Shown in pieces: positions 44,590 through 54,234 of a stretch of DNA of 64,000 bases (position 1 is its first letter; each line of letters begins with the position of its first letter). Below the pieces are notes generated by a model. The model was not told where the DNA came from and made no database searches. It worked only from the letters and a program-made list of their open reading frames with translations. The DNA lies in assembly GCA_033439765.1 (NCBI GenBank), contig JAULSN010000006.1, forward strand, positions 2,604,001 through 2,668,000, written 5' to 3'. This DNA is from Lasiosphaeria ovina. Lineage: Eukaryota > Ascomycota > Sordariomycetes > Sordariales > Lasiosphaeriaceae. The position numbers and the translations under genes were made by a program.

Positions 44590-45615
44590 GTGAACGCTCG
44601 CGCTACAAAGTGTTAGTAGTAAGTCTATGTAGTTGAGAAGAGGGGAAAGGGGGGTTAAGCTTCAACCATTATGACAAACCTCAAGTATCGGCTTTTGCTG
44701 TCAATGTCGACTTCGACGGGGTCGGCAAGCGACGACGGGTCATTAAGCGCAACCTCGAGACGGCGACGATGGGCTGCTGCTCGGCCTTAACGCGCTTGAC
44801 AGCAACCATCTGCGGCACGGTGGCAGCTGCGCGCATGCATATGCGTATGTGTTATTTACATCTACACATGCGAATCTATGGCTTCAAAACAACGCAACAC
44901 AACAACCACTCGGGGCCGCCAAAAAAGTGGGGATTCCTCTGGTGTTTGCACTCGACAGCATCCCAAGGCTCATTTTCCCATCCTAAGGCTCATCCCTGCA
45001 AAGGGCAGAGGCATATCGAGCTACACCTTCACCTCCCGGCCGCACGAGGGTCCCCGAACGAATGCACCTCACAGCACACTAAACACCGTCTCGTCTCTTA
45101 GTTCGTGAAGGCATCGCGCGCAACGTGAGCGTTCGCCTCGAGGGGCGCGAGGACGGCTGGTCATCCCGGCATGCCGCGACTCGACGAATCCACTGCGTTC
45201 GACGACGGCGAGGCCTGAGGAGTCGGCGGAAACGGCCATTCTCAGACTATTGCGTGACGCATGGCGCCCGACCCGACACACGGCACGAGCCTCAAAGCCA
45301 CGACCAGCCGGGGGAGACCGGCAATCGTGGGGCGCAGTCTCCAGGTCAAACCACCGCACTGCACCTTTCACTTTGCAGCCCACCACCCCTGCCTACGAGC
45401 GAGAGCGCGCTCTCGATTCTCCCACGTTCGTTTTCACACCTTTCACCGCTATCCCTAGTCTCAATCTCTCTGTATTGGCACGCTCCATCCTAATTAAGGT
45501 CAGTTTCTCCATCATGGTTAAGAGTATAGCCTGCTAACCGTTCACTACAACGCGTAGGGCAAAGATGTTGGGCCAACCGGATTTGACCATTGGAACTTTG
45601 AGAGTGATGAAGGAT
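44590..45615. other. RIP-free flank left of the nested transposons
   Basis: CpA/TpG return at about 44590. Overlapping open frames on both strands (44769-45101 plus, 45125-45493 plus, 45069-45386 minus) show no recognisable domain and no clear winner. It includes copy 3 of repeat family A (45125-45340). This is the target sequence into which the pogo element inserted. Confidence 0.4.
45125..45340 (+). repeat. Dispersed repeat family A, copy 3 (unmutated)
   Basis: Shares GCGTTCGCCTCGAGGGGCGC, ATCCCGGCATGCCGCGAC, GACCCGACACACGGCACGAG and CTCAAAGCCACGACCAG with the copies at 12080-12300 and 40505-40800. A GGATTCGTCGAGTCGCG-like block (here inverted, 45175-45191) is also present at 37427 and 44527. 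Confidence 0.6.
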
Positions 45616-45617
45616 TA

Positions 45618-45664
45618 ACGTGCGTGATAAGCGAGCGCCGCAGATAAGCGAGCGCCGCACTTTT
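45618..45664 (+). repeat. Left terminal inverted repeat of the pogo element (47 bp)
   Basis: Begins ACGTGCGTGATAAGCGAGCG. It contains ATAAGCGAGCGCCGCA twice in tandem, probable transposase-binding repeats. It matches the reverse complement of 54186-54232 at 45 of 47 positions by eye. Confidence 0.93.
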
Positions 45665-45715
45665 TGACGCGTCGCGACCCCCCAGCTTCAACACTCCATT
45701 TCTCAACCAAAAACC

Positions 45716-46015
45716 ATGGCTTCCATCTCCAAAGAAGCCAGAGTAATTCTGGCCGCCGAAGCTGTTAAAAATAACAAAAAGCTAAGCAAACGAACCGTAG
45801 CGAAAATCTACGAGGTTAATAACAGAACTATTCGCCGTCGACTTGCCGGCACACCTGCACGATGCGATATTCCAGCCAACTCACGTAAGCTTACGGATTT
45901 GGAAGAGAAAACGATTGTTCAATACATTACTGAGCTATATATACGCGTATTTCATCCCCGGCTTTCATATATGGAAGATATGGCCAACCGATTACTACGC
46001 GAACGCGACGCGCCC
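45716..46015 (+). pseudogene. Pogo transposase, 5' part (codons 1-100)
   Basis: The ATG at 45716 gives M-A-S-I-S-K-E-A-R-V, typical of Fot1/pogo transposases. Residues about 5-60 form the psq-type helix-turn-helix (K-L-S-K-R-T-V-A-K-I-Y-E-V). The start of the CENPB-type DNA-binding region follows (L-T-D-L-E-E-K-T-I-V-Q-Y-I). There are no stops and little RIP. The frame is cut after R-E-R-D-A-P by the 5' LTR of element 2; reading on adds 20 LTR-encoded codons to a stop at 46078. The frame resumes at 52770. Removing the insertion plus one target copy would leave a single 558-codon frame, so no indel accompanied the insertion. Confidence 0.92.
46011..46015. repeat. Target-site duplication CGCCC, left copy (element 2)
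   Basis: CGCCC precedes the 5' LTR and recurs at 52765-52769 after the 3' LTR. Confidence 0.93.
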
Positions 46016-46259
46016 TGTCACGGCACGGCCGAACTGAGGTCCGTGGTGCCGCAACCATGCCCTAGCTGCAAGCCCTAATGTCGAGGCCCCACTCCTCCCA
46101 ATCGGGACTAGGGCCACGACCCCGCACACCACCACAAAACTGCCAGCCTACAGGGCACGCAGGCTTCTTCTTTTCCTTTTCCTTTCTTTAGCTTAGTTAT
46201 CTACGAATCTAGTCACTATTTACTTGCAGCCTCGCCTCTTATATATGCCTGCCTTCACA
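46016..46259 (+). repeat. 5' LTR of element 2 (244 bp)
   Basis: TGTCACGGCACGG to CTTCACA. By eye it differs from the 3' LTR at nine positions, all RIP-type transitions, without indels; three of these are on this 5' copy. It keeps many CpA sites (CACCACCACAAAACTGCC). Confidence 0.95.
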
Positions 46260-46439
46260 TTTAACTAAGCTCTTTTCCTTTACCTAGGAAGGCCCAAATA
46301 ATATCCCACCCTTGATTGACGACCGCGTACGACCACGCGAGAAGAATCGTCAGGAACCCAGAACCCCCCCAGAACTAATACGCGGCGCGATCGCCACGTA
46401 CTACCGATATCATGCCCTAGAGCACTTCGATGTCGAAGC

Positions 46440-48178
46440 CTGAGCGCGAGCGTGCTCAGTAGGAGGTTAGGTTTGACCTAGAAGCCGCAGAGAGCTTCAT
46501 TAATGGCGATAAGCGTCGACCTGATACCTCGCTACGTCGAAGATCGACGGCAGTCGGTATTAGCATCGATTGCGCTATAGTAACTGCCCAAGGAAGTCCC
46601 CAGGGCAGTCGTTCAGGAACACCTGAACCAGAGAACCTATCGGAATGGATCCAAGGAATGAAGGGTCTTCTTCCCGATATTCGTTTTACCAATACGATAG
46701 AAGACCTAGTCAAAGACCTAGTGGCCCGACTATAGACCTTAGTAGACGTCAACCCCTAGAGCGGAAAAACGGCCCTAGTCATTCCCTTCCAGGTTCTTAT
46801 AGAAGCTAACGAGGGTCAGATCCCTTTCGAAGGCCAGATAGACCACAATGACTTTACTAAGCTAGTCTACAAGCACCCAGAGAGCATATTCATTAAGTTC
46901 AAGTTACGCCACAATATAATAATCGCCTATAAGCAGTAGGTAATAGACTTCCATTCGGTCGCTATCGACCTCGACCGTACTATCGTACAAATATATAATA
47001 AGATAACTCTTTTTTCAGCCTTAATTAATAATTAGGCTAAGCGTCTTGAGGATGAACTCTTCAGTACTATAAATAAGAAAGAAGATATCTAGGAGTAAGT
47101 AGTAAGTCTCCAAGGAGATAAGAAGAAACTAAGTAAGCAAATTACGAGCCTTAACGCCGTAATCGCGACCCATCTTATTAATATACTCCCGAACCTACGT
47201 ACTATAGAAGGTCCTCCTACTCCCCTAAGATAGAGATCTACTAGCCGTAGAGTTACCCCCCTTATTAACGTAACGGAGGTCTTAGCCAGATCCAAGATAG
47301 ATCGTAGTACCAAAATAACCGACCCCCCGGTCTTCTCGGTAGATAAGTCTAAGGATTAGGTGACCTTTAATATATAGTACTAACTAATGGAGAATAAGTT
47401 AGAGGGAAATAAAGACTACTTCGTTACCGATAGGACTAAAGTCTTTTATATCTAGGGACGACTAGGTAGAGACGTAGCCCTAAACCTCCTTCCTTATATA
47501 AGAACGGGCACCCCTAACCAGATTACTACTTTAGAGGAATTGCTAAGTCACCTATAGAATGAGTACTACGACCAATTTGAGGAAGACGAAGCCCTATCTA
47601 AGTACGAGAAACTGGTCTTTCGACCTAGAGATGACTTTCCCAAGTTTAAGAACGAGTTCGTTCGCCTAGCTAGGTAGTGCCGGAAGCCCAAGTCTAAGTA
47701 GAAGCGCGAGTTTAAGCGTAAGTTGACTACTATACTCTAGACTAACCTCGTAGTCTCTTACGAAGACCCTGGCATTAATTTCGAGAAGTATGCTCGCTTG
47801 GCCTTAGCCATATCCCTAAGTCTTAAGTAAGGATAGGAGCGTCGGAAGGATGCCCCTTCCGGGGCTAAGAATAGTAACGGTAACGTAAGGCGTACCCCTA
47901 CTACGTAGCCTACGGCTAAAGGATCCGGACCGTTAAGAAGCCGACTTAGTAAGGAAGAAATCGCCCAATTCATTAAGGAGGGTCGTTGCTTCTATTACCG
48001 TAACCTCGGATATACCAAGTTAGAGTACCCCGAGAAAGCCGCTATAGATAAGGTAGCTTAGGATAAAAAGAAGCCCTCGGTAGCCTCCGTTAGTAAGAGC
48101 AAGAATAAGAAGGAGAAGCCGGCCGATACGGATTCCGGTTCCACTAGCTCCGACACTTCTAGCGATTCGGAAAACTAA
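46440..48178 (+). pseudogene. gag: Gag of element 2, RIP-degraded
   Basis: The first 300 bp are little mutated. The capsid-like part follows at about 47300-47850 (F-V-R-L-A-R near 47660, then A-R-L-A-L-A-I-S-L near 47790). The zinc knuckle at about 47983-48036 reads C-F-Y-Y-R-N-L-G-Y-T-K-L-E-Y-P. The CX2CX4HX4C pattern would need Cys, His and Cys at the last three Tyr, so three of four zinc ligands were lost by TGC or CAC to TAC. It ends in a Ser/Asp-rich tail with a stop at about 48176. Confidence 0.85.
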
Positions 48179-48192
48179 AGACCCTAGGGAAT

Positions 48193-51100
48193 ATGAACTC
48201 CCTCCTAGGGAAGGTATCCTTAATATATTACAATTTAGGCAAATTCATTAATTGGAAACCCTTATTAGGGGGACCTAAGTTCCTCGCGGATTATACTATA
48301 GTAAATAATGGAATATCTTTATCTACTACTAATATACTTATAGATACGGGAGTAACCGGGTATATCTTTATCGGTATCCCCTTTACTAAACGATTAAGGA
48401 AATTTCTCCACCTCGACCGAGTTAAGCACGCCGCCAACCCCGCCTAGATAGGAGGGTACGACGGGAGTGGAAAGCAGAAGATTAATAATATCCTCTATAG
48501 AGATATTAAGATCCAAGGCCGGACTTTCCGATACGAGGCGATAATCGTTACCGGTAATAACCACGACCTTATTATCGGAGATAAGTTTCTGGAAAAATAT
48601 AATATTAAGACCAGATCCAAGACCAAAGTCCTCGAGTTCCCCGAAGACCTCCCCTTAGACCCCCCTATATGGACTACCATATCGATAGACCATATGACCG
48701 ACTCTCCACCCGACCTATCTCATCAAGCCGATATAGACCGCCGGAATGCACTACTGGAAAAGGAGATCAAGAGATAAAGGGATAGAGAAGTAATCAAGAA
48801 GAGGCTCCAAGAACTCGAGAACTAGAAAGCGGAACGAGAAATGCTCCCTTTAACAACCCCGAGACCCAGATCGCCCTAAGGACTGGTAACTATCCTTCAG
48901 AAGTTAAGTAAGAAGAGAAAGAAGGTCTTATAGGACGAAGGTCTAGAGGCAATAGAACGGGACCTCTAGTAGGAATTACCACCAAAGAACCTAGAGGCCC
49001 CCGACCTAGCTGCCTTAAGAAGGAACCTAGCTAGGGACCGAAAACTAGACTACCCTCTAGAAGATAAGTTCGGGAGGTACAGGATATAGCGAGACTATAT
49101 TAGCTAGTATAAGGAGCGCCCTCCCGATATCGCCATAGTGAACGAGGCAACCTTTGCGATCTATATAAAAAAGACCCCTACTATATATACTAGCCTCTAA
49201 GAGATTTAGCAAATTATCGAGGTCAAGCGGATACCCCTCAGCGATCCGGGACCACCAGACCCCTTAGCTCAAGATAAATAGAACCTTAGGGAGTAAGCCC
49301 TAAAACTCGTCCTACCGGTCTACTATAACTACCTCGACGTATTTAGTAAAGCTACCTCCGATAAGTTGGCCGAGTACCGGGGGACGTACGACTATTAGAT
49401 TACCCTCTCTAAAGGCAAAGCCCCTAAAGACTTAGGGTATAGTCTACTCTATAAGATATCCCTAGAGGAATTGGAGATCGCCAAATAATATATTATAGAG
49501 AACCTAGTAAAGGGATTTATTACTAGTAGTTTAGTAGCCTAGGTAACGCCAATACTACTCGCTCCAAAGCTAGGAGGCGGAATACGCTTCTACGTAGACT
49601 ACCAGAGACTTAACGCGATAACGAGAAAGGATCGATATCCCCTACTACTTATTAACGAGACTATAGCTCGTATCGGGAAAGCCAAAATCTTTACTAAGAT
49701 CGATATTAAGCAAGCCTTCTATAAGATCCGGATACGCCTAGAGGACGAGGACCTTATAACCTTCCGGACGAAATATAGGGCCTATAAGTACCGGGTCTTA
49801 CTATTCGGCCTAACTAACGGCCTAGTAACTTTCTAGCGATATATTAACGAGATCTTATTAGGATACCTAGACGACTTCTATAGCGCTTATATCGATAATA
49901 TCCTTATCTTCTCTAAGAACCCCGAAGAGTACGAGGCCTATATAGCTAAAGTCCTATATCGCCTAAGACAAGTAGGACTCTAAGCCGACTTGAAGAAGTG
50001 CGAGTTCCACGTCACTAAAACCAAGTACCTAGGATTTATTATCTCCACGACTAGGATAGCGGTAGACCCCGAGAAAGTGGCTACCGTTAGGGACTAGAGC
50101 GTTCCCCGTAACCTCAAAGGAGTATAGTCATTCCTGGGATATTACAACTTCTACCGGCGCTTCGTATAGAATTATAGCCGTATCGCCAAACCCCTAACTA
50201 GCTTAATAAGGAAAGGCCAGGTATTTAAATAGTCCGAAGACTATCAAGCAGCCTTCGAAGAGCTGAAGGATAAACTCATATCCGCCCCGATACTTCGGCA
50301 CTTCTCTTACGAGCTACCGACCCGGATGGAAACCGACGTATTAGGAGGTATCTACGTAGGAGTACTATCCCAATTATAGACGGACGATAAGGAATAGCAT
50401 CCTACTATATTCTATTCAGAAACTATATACGGAGCCGAGTTAAACTACCCAATTCACGATAAAGAGTTGATAGTAGTCGTTAGAGGGTTAATAGTTTAGA
50501 GAGCCGAGCTAATAGGACTCCGAGATTAGCCCTTTACTATTATTACGGACTATAGGGCTCTAGAATACTTCGGCACGAAGAGACTCCTAAACTTAAGGCA
50601 AGCCGGATAGGCCGATCTTATATCCCAATACCATTTCCAGATTACCTATCGACTAGGAACCGAGAATATAGCCGCAGACGTACTATCTCGAAAGTCGGAA
50701 GATATCAAGACCTAGAAGGAGAAGCAAGAGCTATAAAGGACTATATAGATATTCAAGCTCATAGGGGTAGTAACTACGATATTAACTTTACAAGCCCCTA
50801 TAGCTATATCCATTATCGACGAAGACGTCGAGCCCCCTTCTTTATCAGGTTACGAGATGATCGATACTTTACTACGGTATAATAAGAACGACCCCGAACT
50901 CGATATCTACCGTACAAAGGCGAGATAGGGTATTAACGGTTTCTCTATATTGGAAGACCGTATCTTATTATATAAAGGAAGACTAGTCGTACCCTCCGGA
51001 GGGGAACTGAATCTAAGAACTAAGGTCATCTACGAAGTATATTCAAGGATGCCCTCCGCATACCCCGGGAGAAACAAGACCCGCCAAATAGTCTCGAAAC

Positions 51101-52440
51101 TTTATTAGTAGCCCCGGCTAATAGGATTAGTCGACCGATTCGTCGAGAACTGCCTATACCAATCTAGTAAGAAGCCCCGTAGCAAGACCCCGGGCCTCCT
51201 TAAGCCCCTCCTAGTACCCCTTCGTAGATGGAGGTCCCTAGTAGTAGACTTCTATAAGATACCCGAGGACAAGTACACCAAGAACAACGCCCTAGTGGTA
51301 ATTAATAGGCTAAGCAAGGCCGCCTAGACAATCCCTTATAGGGACTCCGCTACGGCCAAGGATGCTGCCCTAATATACTACGAAGGACCCTTCAGAATCC
51401 TTAGACTCCCCGACGAAATAATTAGCGATAGGGGACCCCAATTCATCGCAGACTTTATAGACGAAGTATCTAAGATCCTGGGAATTAAGTAGAAGTTATC
51501 TTCCTTAGGGTATTCCCAAACTACGGGCCAAGTCGAGATTATGAACCAATACCTTAAATAACGACTTCGACCGTTCGTGAACCACTACTAAGATAACTAG
51601 TTAAGAGCGATCCCCGCTATGGACTTCGCCTAAAATAGCCTACCGTACGCTAGTACGGGAATAGAACCTCACGAGGTGCTATTCGGATTCGAAATACCTA
51701 CCTAGTACGATTGGACTAAACGTACTAAGCTAGCGGGCTTACCAACTAGGGAAAAGCTAAATAGGGAAGACGCCCAGGATACTCTTAGAACGATATAGAA
51801 GTACGTCGACTACGCTAGGGAGATGATCCAAAAGGTATAACAAGTATAGGTCAACCAAGCTAATAAACATCGCCGGGAACCGGACTTCGGTACTAGCGAT
51901 AGAGTATTTATTATTAAGAAGAATTGGTCTACGGATAGACCTAGCGATAAGCTAGATTTCCCCCTCATACGATAGTACTATCGGATCGTCGAGATGGTTG
52001 GACACTCCTATAGATTGGAGGTTCCTACTAGTTAGAAGGCAATAGATATGTTCCATATAGATAGGCTCAAGCGTTATGCCAATAACCTACTACTAGGATA
52101 AGAAGTAGAGAATCCCTCAAAGATAGTTAATAAGGAGGAAGAATGGGAAGTCGACCGCATATTAACCTCAAGAACAATATACGGCCGCCTCGAGTACTAA
52201 GTACAATGGAGAGGCTAGGACCCAGATCCGACGTAGTACCCAGCTAGGAACTTCAAGAACGCCCCCGCGAAGCTATACGAGTTCCACGAACAATACCCCG
52301 ACCTAGTAGGGCCGCCAAAGCGCCTATAGTAATGGACAACCATATATATAGCCGATAAGACAGCCGACGACCACGATAACGATAATAGACCCGTTAATAC
52401 GGGCGAGCGCAAGCTACGAAGATCAATAAGGAAGAAGTAA
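48193..52440 (+). pseudogene. pol: Pol of element 2: protease, RT, RNase H, integrase, chromodomain
   Basis: The protease motif I-D-T-G (48340-48351) is intact, within an 84-codon open stretch. The reverse transcriptase spans about 49540-50080; its active site reads Y-I-D-N (49888-49899) in place of Y-I-D-D. RNase H is at about 50320-50690. The integrase zinc-binding region lies near 51060-51180. The core follows with V-V-D-F, I-S-D-R-G-P-Q-F (about 51420-51445) and V-E-I-M-N-Q (about 51530), so the three acidic residues appear retained. The chromodomain is near 52145-52310 (E-W-E-V-D-R-I-L, then V-Q-W-R-G). Many TAG/TAA stops interrupt the frame. Confidence 0.9.
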
Positions 52441-52505
52441 TCACAAGTTCGAGCCCTACGCGATCCAACATTTTTTATTCTTCATGAATAAAGGACCCTA
52501 CGCGC

Positions 52506-52517
52506 GGGAGGGGGGGG
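52506..52517 (+). other. Polypurine tract of element 2
   Basis: GGGAGGGGGGGG lies 3 nt before the 3' LTR, the expected primer site for plus-strand DNA synthesis. Confidence 0.7.
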
Positions 52518-52520
52518 TAA

Positions 52521-52764
52521 TATCACGGCACGGCCGAACTAAGGTCCGTAGTGCCGCAACCATGCCCTAGCTACAAGCCCTGATGTCGAGGCCCCACTCC
52601 TCCCAATCGGGACTAGGGCCACGACCCCGTACACCACCACAAAACTGCCAGCCTACAGGGCACGCAGGCTTCTTCTTTTCCTTTTCCTTTCTTTAGCTTA
52701 GTTATCTACGAATCTAGTCACTATTTACTTACAGCCTCGCCTCTTGTATGTGCCTGCCTTCACA
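52521..52764 (+). repeat. 3' LTR of element 2 (244 bp)
   Basis: Begins TATCACGGC (the TG terminus changed to TA) and ends CTTCACA. A G-rich run GGGAGGGGGGGG immediately upstream (52506-52517) is a good polypurine tract. Confidence 0.95.
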
Positions 52765-52769
52765 CGCCC
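52765..52769. repeat. Target-site duplication CGCCC, right copy (element 2)
   Basis: Exact repeat of 46011-46015. Confidence 0.93.
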
Positions 52770-54143
52770 CCTATCGGCGTACGATGGGCTCATAACTTCG
52801 TCAAGCGCCAGCCAGAACTTCGGACGCGTTTTACGCGTAAATACGACTACTAGAGGGCTAAATACGAAGATCCAATAATTATTCGCGAGTAGTTTGCCCT
52901 TATACACAATATTAAGGTCAAATACGGTATCCTTAACGACGATATTTATAATTTCGACGAGACCGGCTTTATAATGGGCATTATTATCGCCACTATGGTA
53001 GTTACTACCTCAGAGGAGCGTAGTAGGGCTAAATAGGCCCAGCCTGGTAATCGAGAGTGGGCTATAGTTATCCAAGGAGTAAATGCTCTAGGCTGGGCCA
53101 TCCCACTATTTATTATCTTGGCTGGGCAATATCACCTTACTAACTAGTATAAAGAATGTAACCTCCTAGCCGACTAGCGTATCGTAATAACCGATAATGG
53201 CTAGACTACGAATGAGAAAGGTATAGATTGGATTCGTCACTTCGATTTCCATATAGTATCTCGTATAAAGGGTATATACCGGTTATTGATCCTTAATAGC
53301 CACGAAAGCCACTACTCTGAAGAATTCGATAACTATTATAAAGAGCATAACATTATTATACTTTATATACCTCTATACTCTTCATATATACTCCAGCCTT
53401 TAGATATTGGTTATTTTGGGCCTTTGAAGAAGGCGTATAGCCGCCAAATTGAGCAGTTTATACGGATGAATATCACACATATTAGCAAGTTGGAGTTTCT
53501 TTATATATTCAGAGAGGCGTTTTTTGCTTCGATCATAGAAAAGAACATCCAGGGGGGTTTTACCGGAGCTGGCCTTGTGCCGTACGACCTAGAGAGGGTA
53601 ATATCTAAGCTGGATATGCGTATTCGGACCCCAACACCCCCAGCCTCAAGCCCAACTACAGCACTACCTTGGGCCTCCCAAACGCCACATAACCCTCGAG
53701 AGGCCACCTCACAATCAGTATTTATCAAAACTCGAATTTCCAACCATTAGGGCAGCTCTCCAACCCCGATACTAACTACTATAGATCGATTAGCCAAAGG
53801 TACAATGGCTATAATATACGAGGTAGCTCTTCTACGTTCGGAGGTCTCAGCACTACAAAAGGCCAATGAGGGGCTTAGTAAGCGACGGAGAGCCAAAAAA
53901 ACACGTATACGGCTTGGAGGGTCACTTACTATATAAGAGGCATAGGATCTACTAGATCAGAAGGCTATGGGTGAGTAGTTAGCCCAGGAAACACGACAAA
54001 ATGGTGGTGGTATAGGGGGGTCTCGTACGAAGATTCGGTGCTGTGGTATCTATAGTAAGCCTGGCCATAATACACGCACGTACAAGGAGGCTGCAGAATC
54101 GTCTGATTCATCTGTTTCTGATTCAGTTATTGTTATTTCCTAG
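52770..54143 (+). pseudogene. Pogo transposase, 3' part (DDE domain), RIPed
   Basis: The frame from 52770 runs 458 codons to a TAG at 54141-54143 without indels. About ten RIP-type stops interrupt it. The first catalytic Asp is present in N-F-D-E-T-G-F (Asp 52956-52958). The second reads L-I-L-N-S-H-E-S-H (Asn at 53295-53297) where D-G-H-E-S-H is expected. The third is present in P-L-D-I-G-Y-F-G (Asp 53403-53405). Segments 53286-53750 are open. The C-terminal Lys/Arg-rich part ends with a degenerate C-C-G...H-N zinc-finger-like stretch. The catalytic triad is broken, so it is non-autonomous. Confidence 0.92.
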
Positions 54144-54185
54144 TGTTGTGGTTATGTAATTAAGGATAGATGTGGTAGGGTGGTG

Positions 54186-54232
54186 AAAAGTGCGGCGCTC
54201 GCTTGTCTGCGGCGCTCGCTTATCACACACGT
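54186..54232 (-). repeat. Right terminal inverted repeat of the pogo element (47 bp)
   Basis: Ends ...CTTATCACACACGT before the TA duplication. It holds the two GCGGCGCTCGCTT blocks in inverse order to the left end. The two differences from the left repeat are RIP-type transitions. Confidence 0.93.
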
Positions 54233-54234
54233 TA

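Larger units (their letters stand above)
46016..52764 (+). mobile_element. Complete Ty3/Gypsy chromovirus (element 2) nested in the pogo transposase gene
   Basis: The element has 244-bp LTRs, a 5-bp CGCCC duplication, and a 6.7-kb body on the plus strand: Gag with zinc knuckle, protease, reverse transcriptase, RNase H, integrase and a C-terminal chromodomain. The interior from about 46720 to 52480 is strongly RIPed and full of TAG/TAA. It is distinct in sequence from element 1. It is younger than the pogo copy it interrupts. Confidence 0.95.
45616..54234 (+). mobile_element. Fot1/pogo-type DNA transposon, interrupted by a Gypsy element
   Basis: TA target duplications (45616-45617 and 54233-54234) flank an element at 45618-54232. 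It has 47-bp terminal inverted repeats and a plus-strand DDE transposase related to fungal Fot1/pogo (Tc1-mariner superfamily). A Ty3/Gypsy element occupies 46016-52764, inside the transposase gene. Without that insert and its duplicated 5 bp, the DNA transposon is about 1.86 kb, normal for the family. Its left part is nearly unmutated; its right part carries many RIP-type changes that fade toward the 3' end. Confidence 0.93.
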
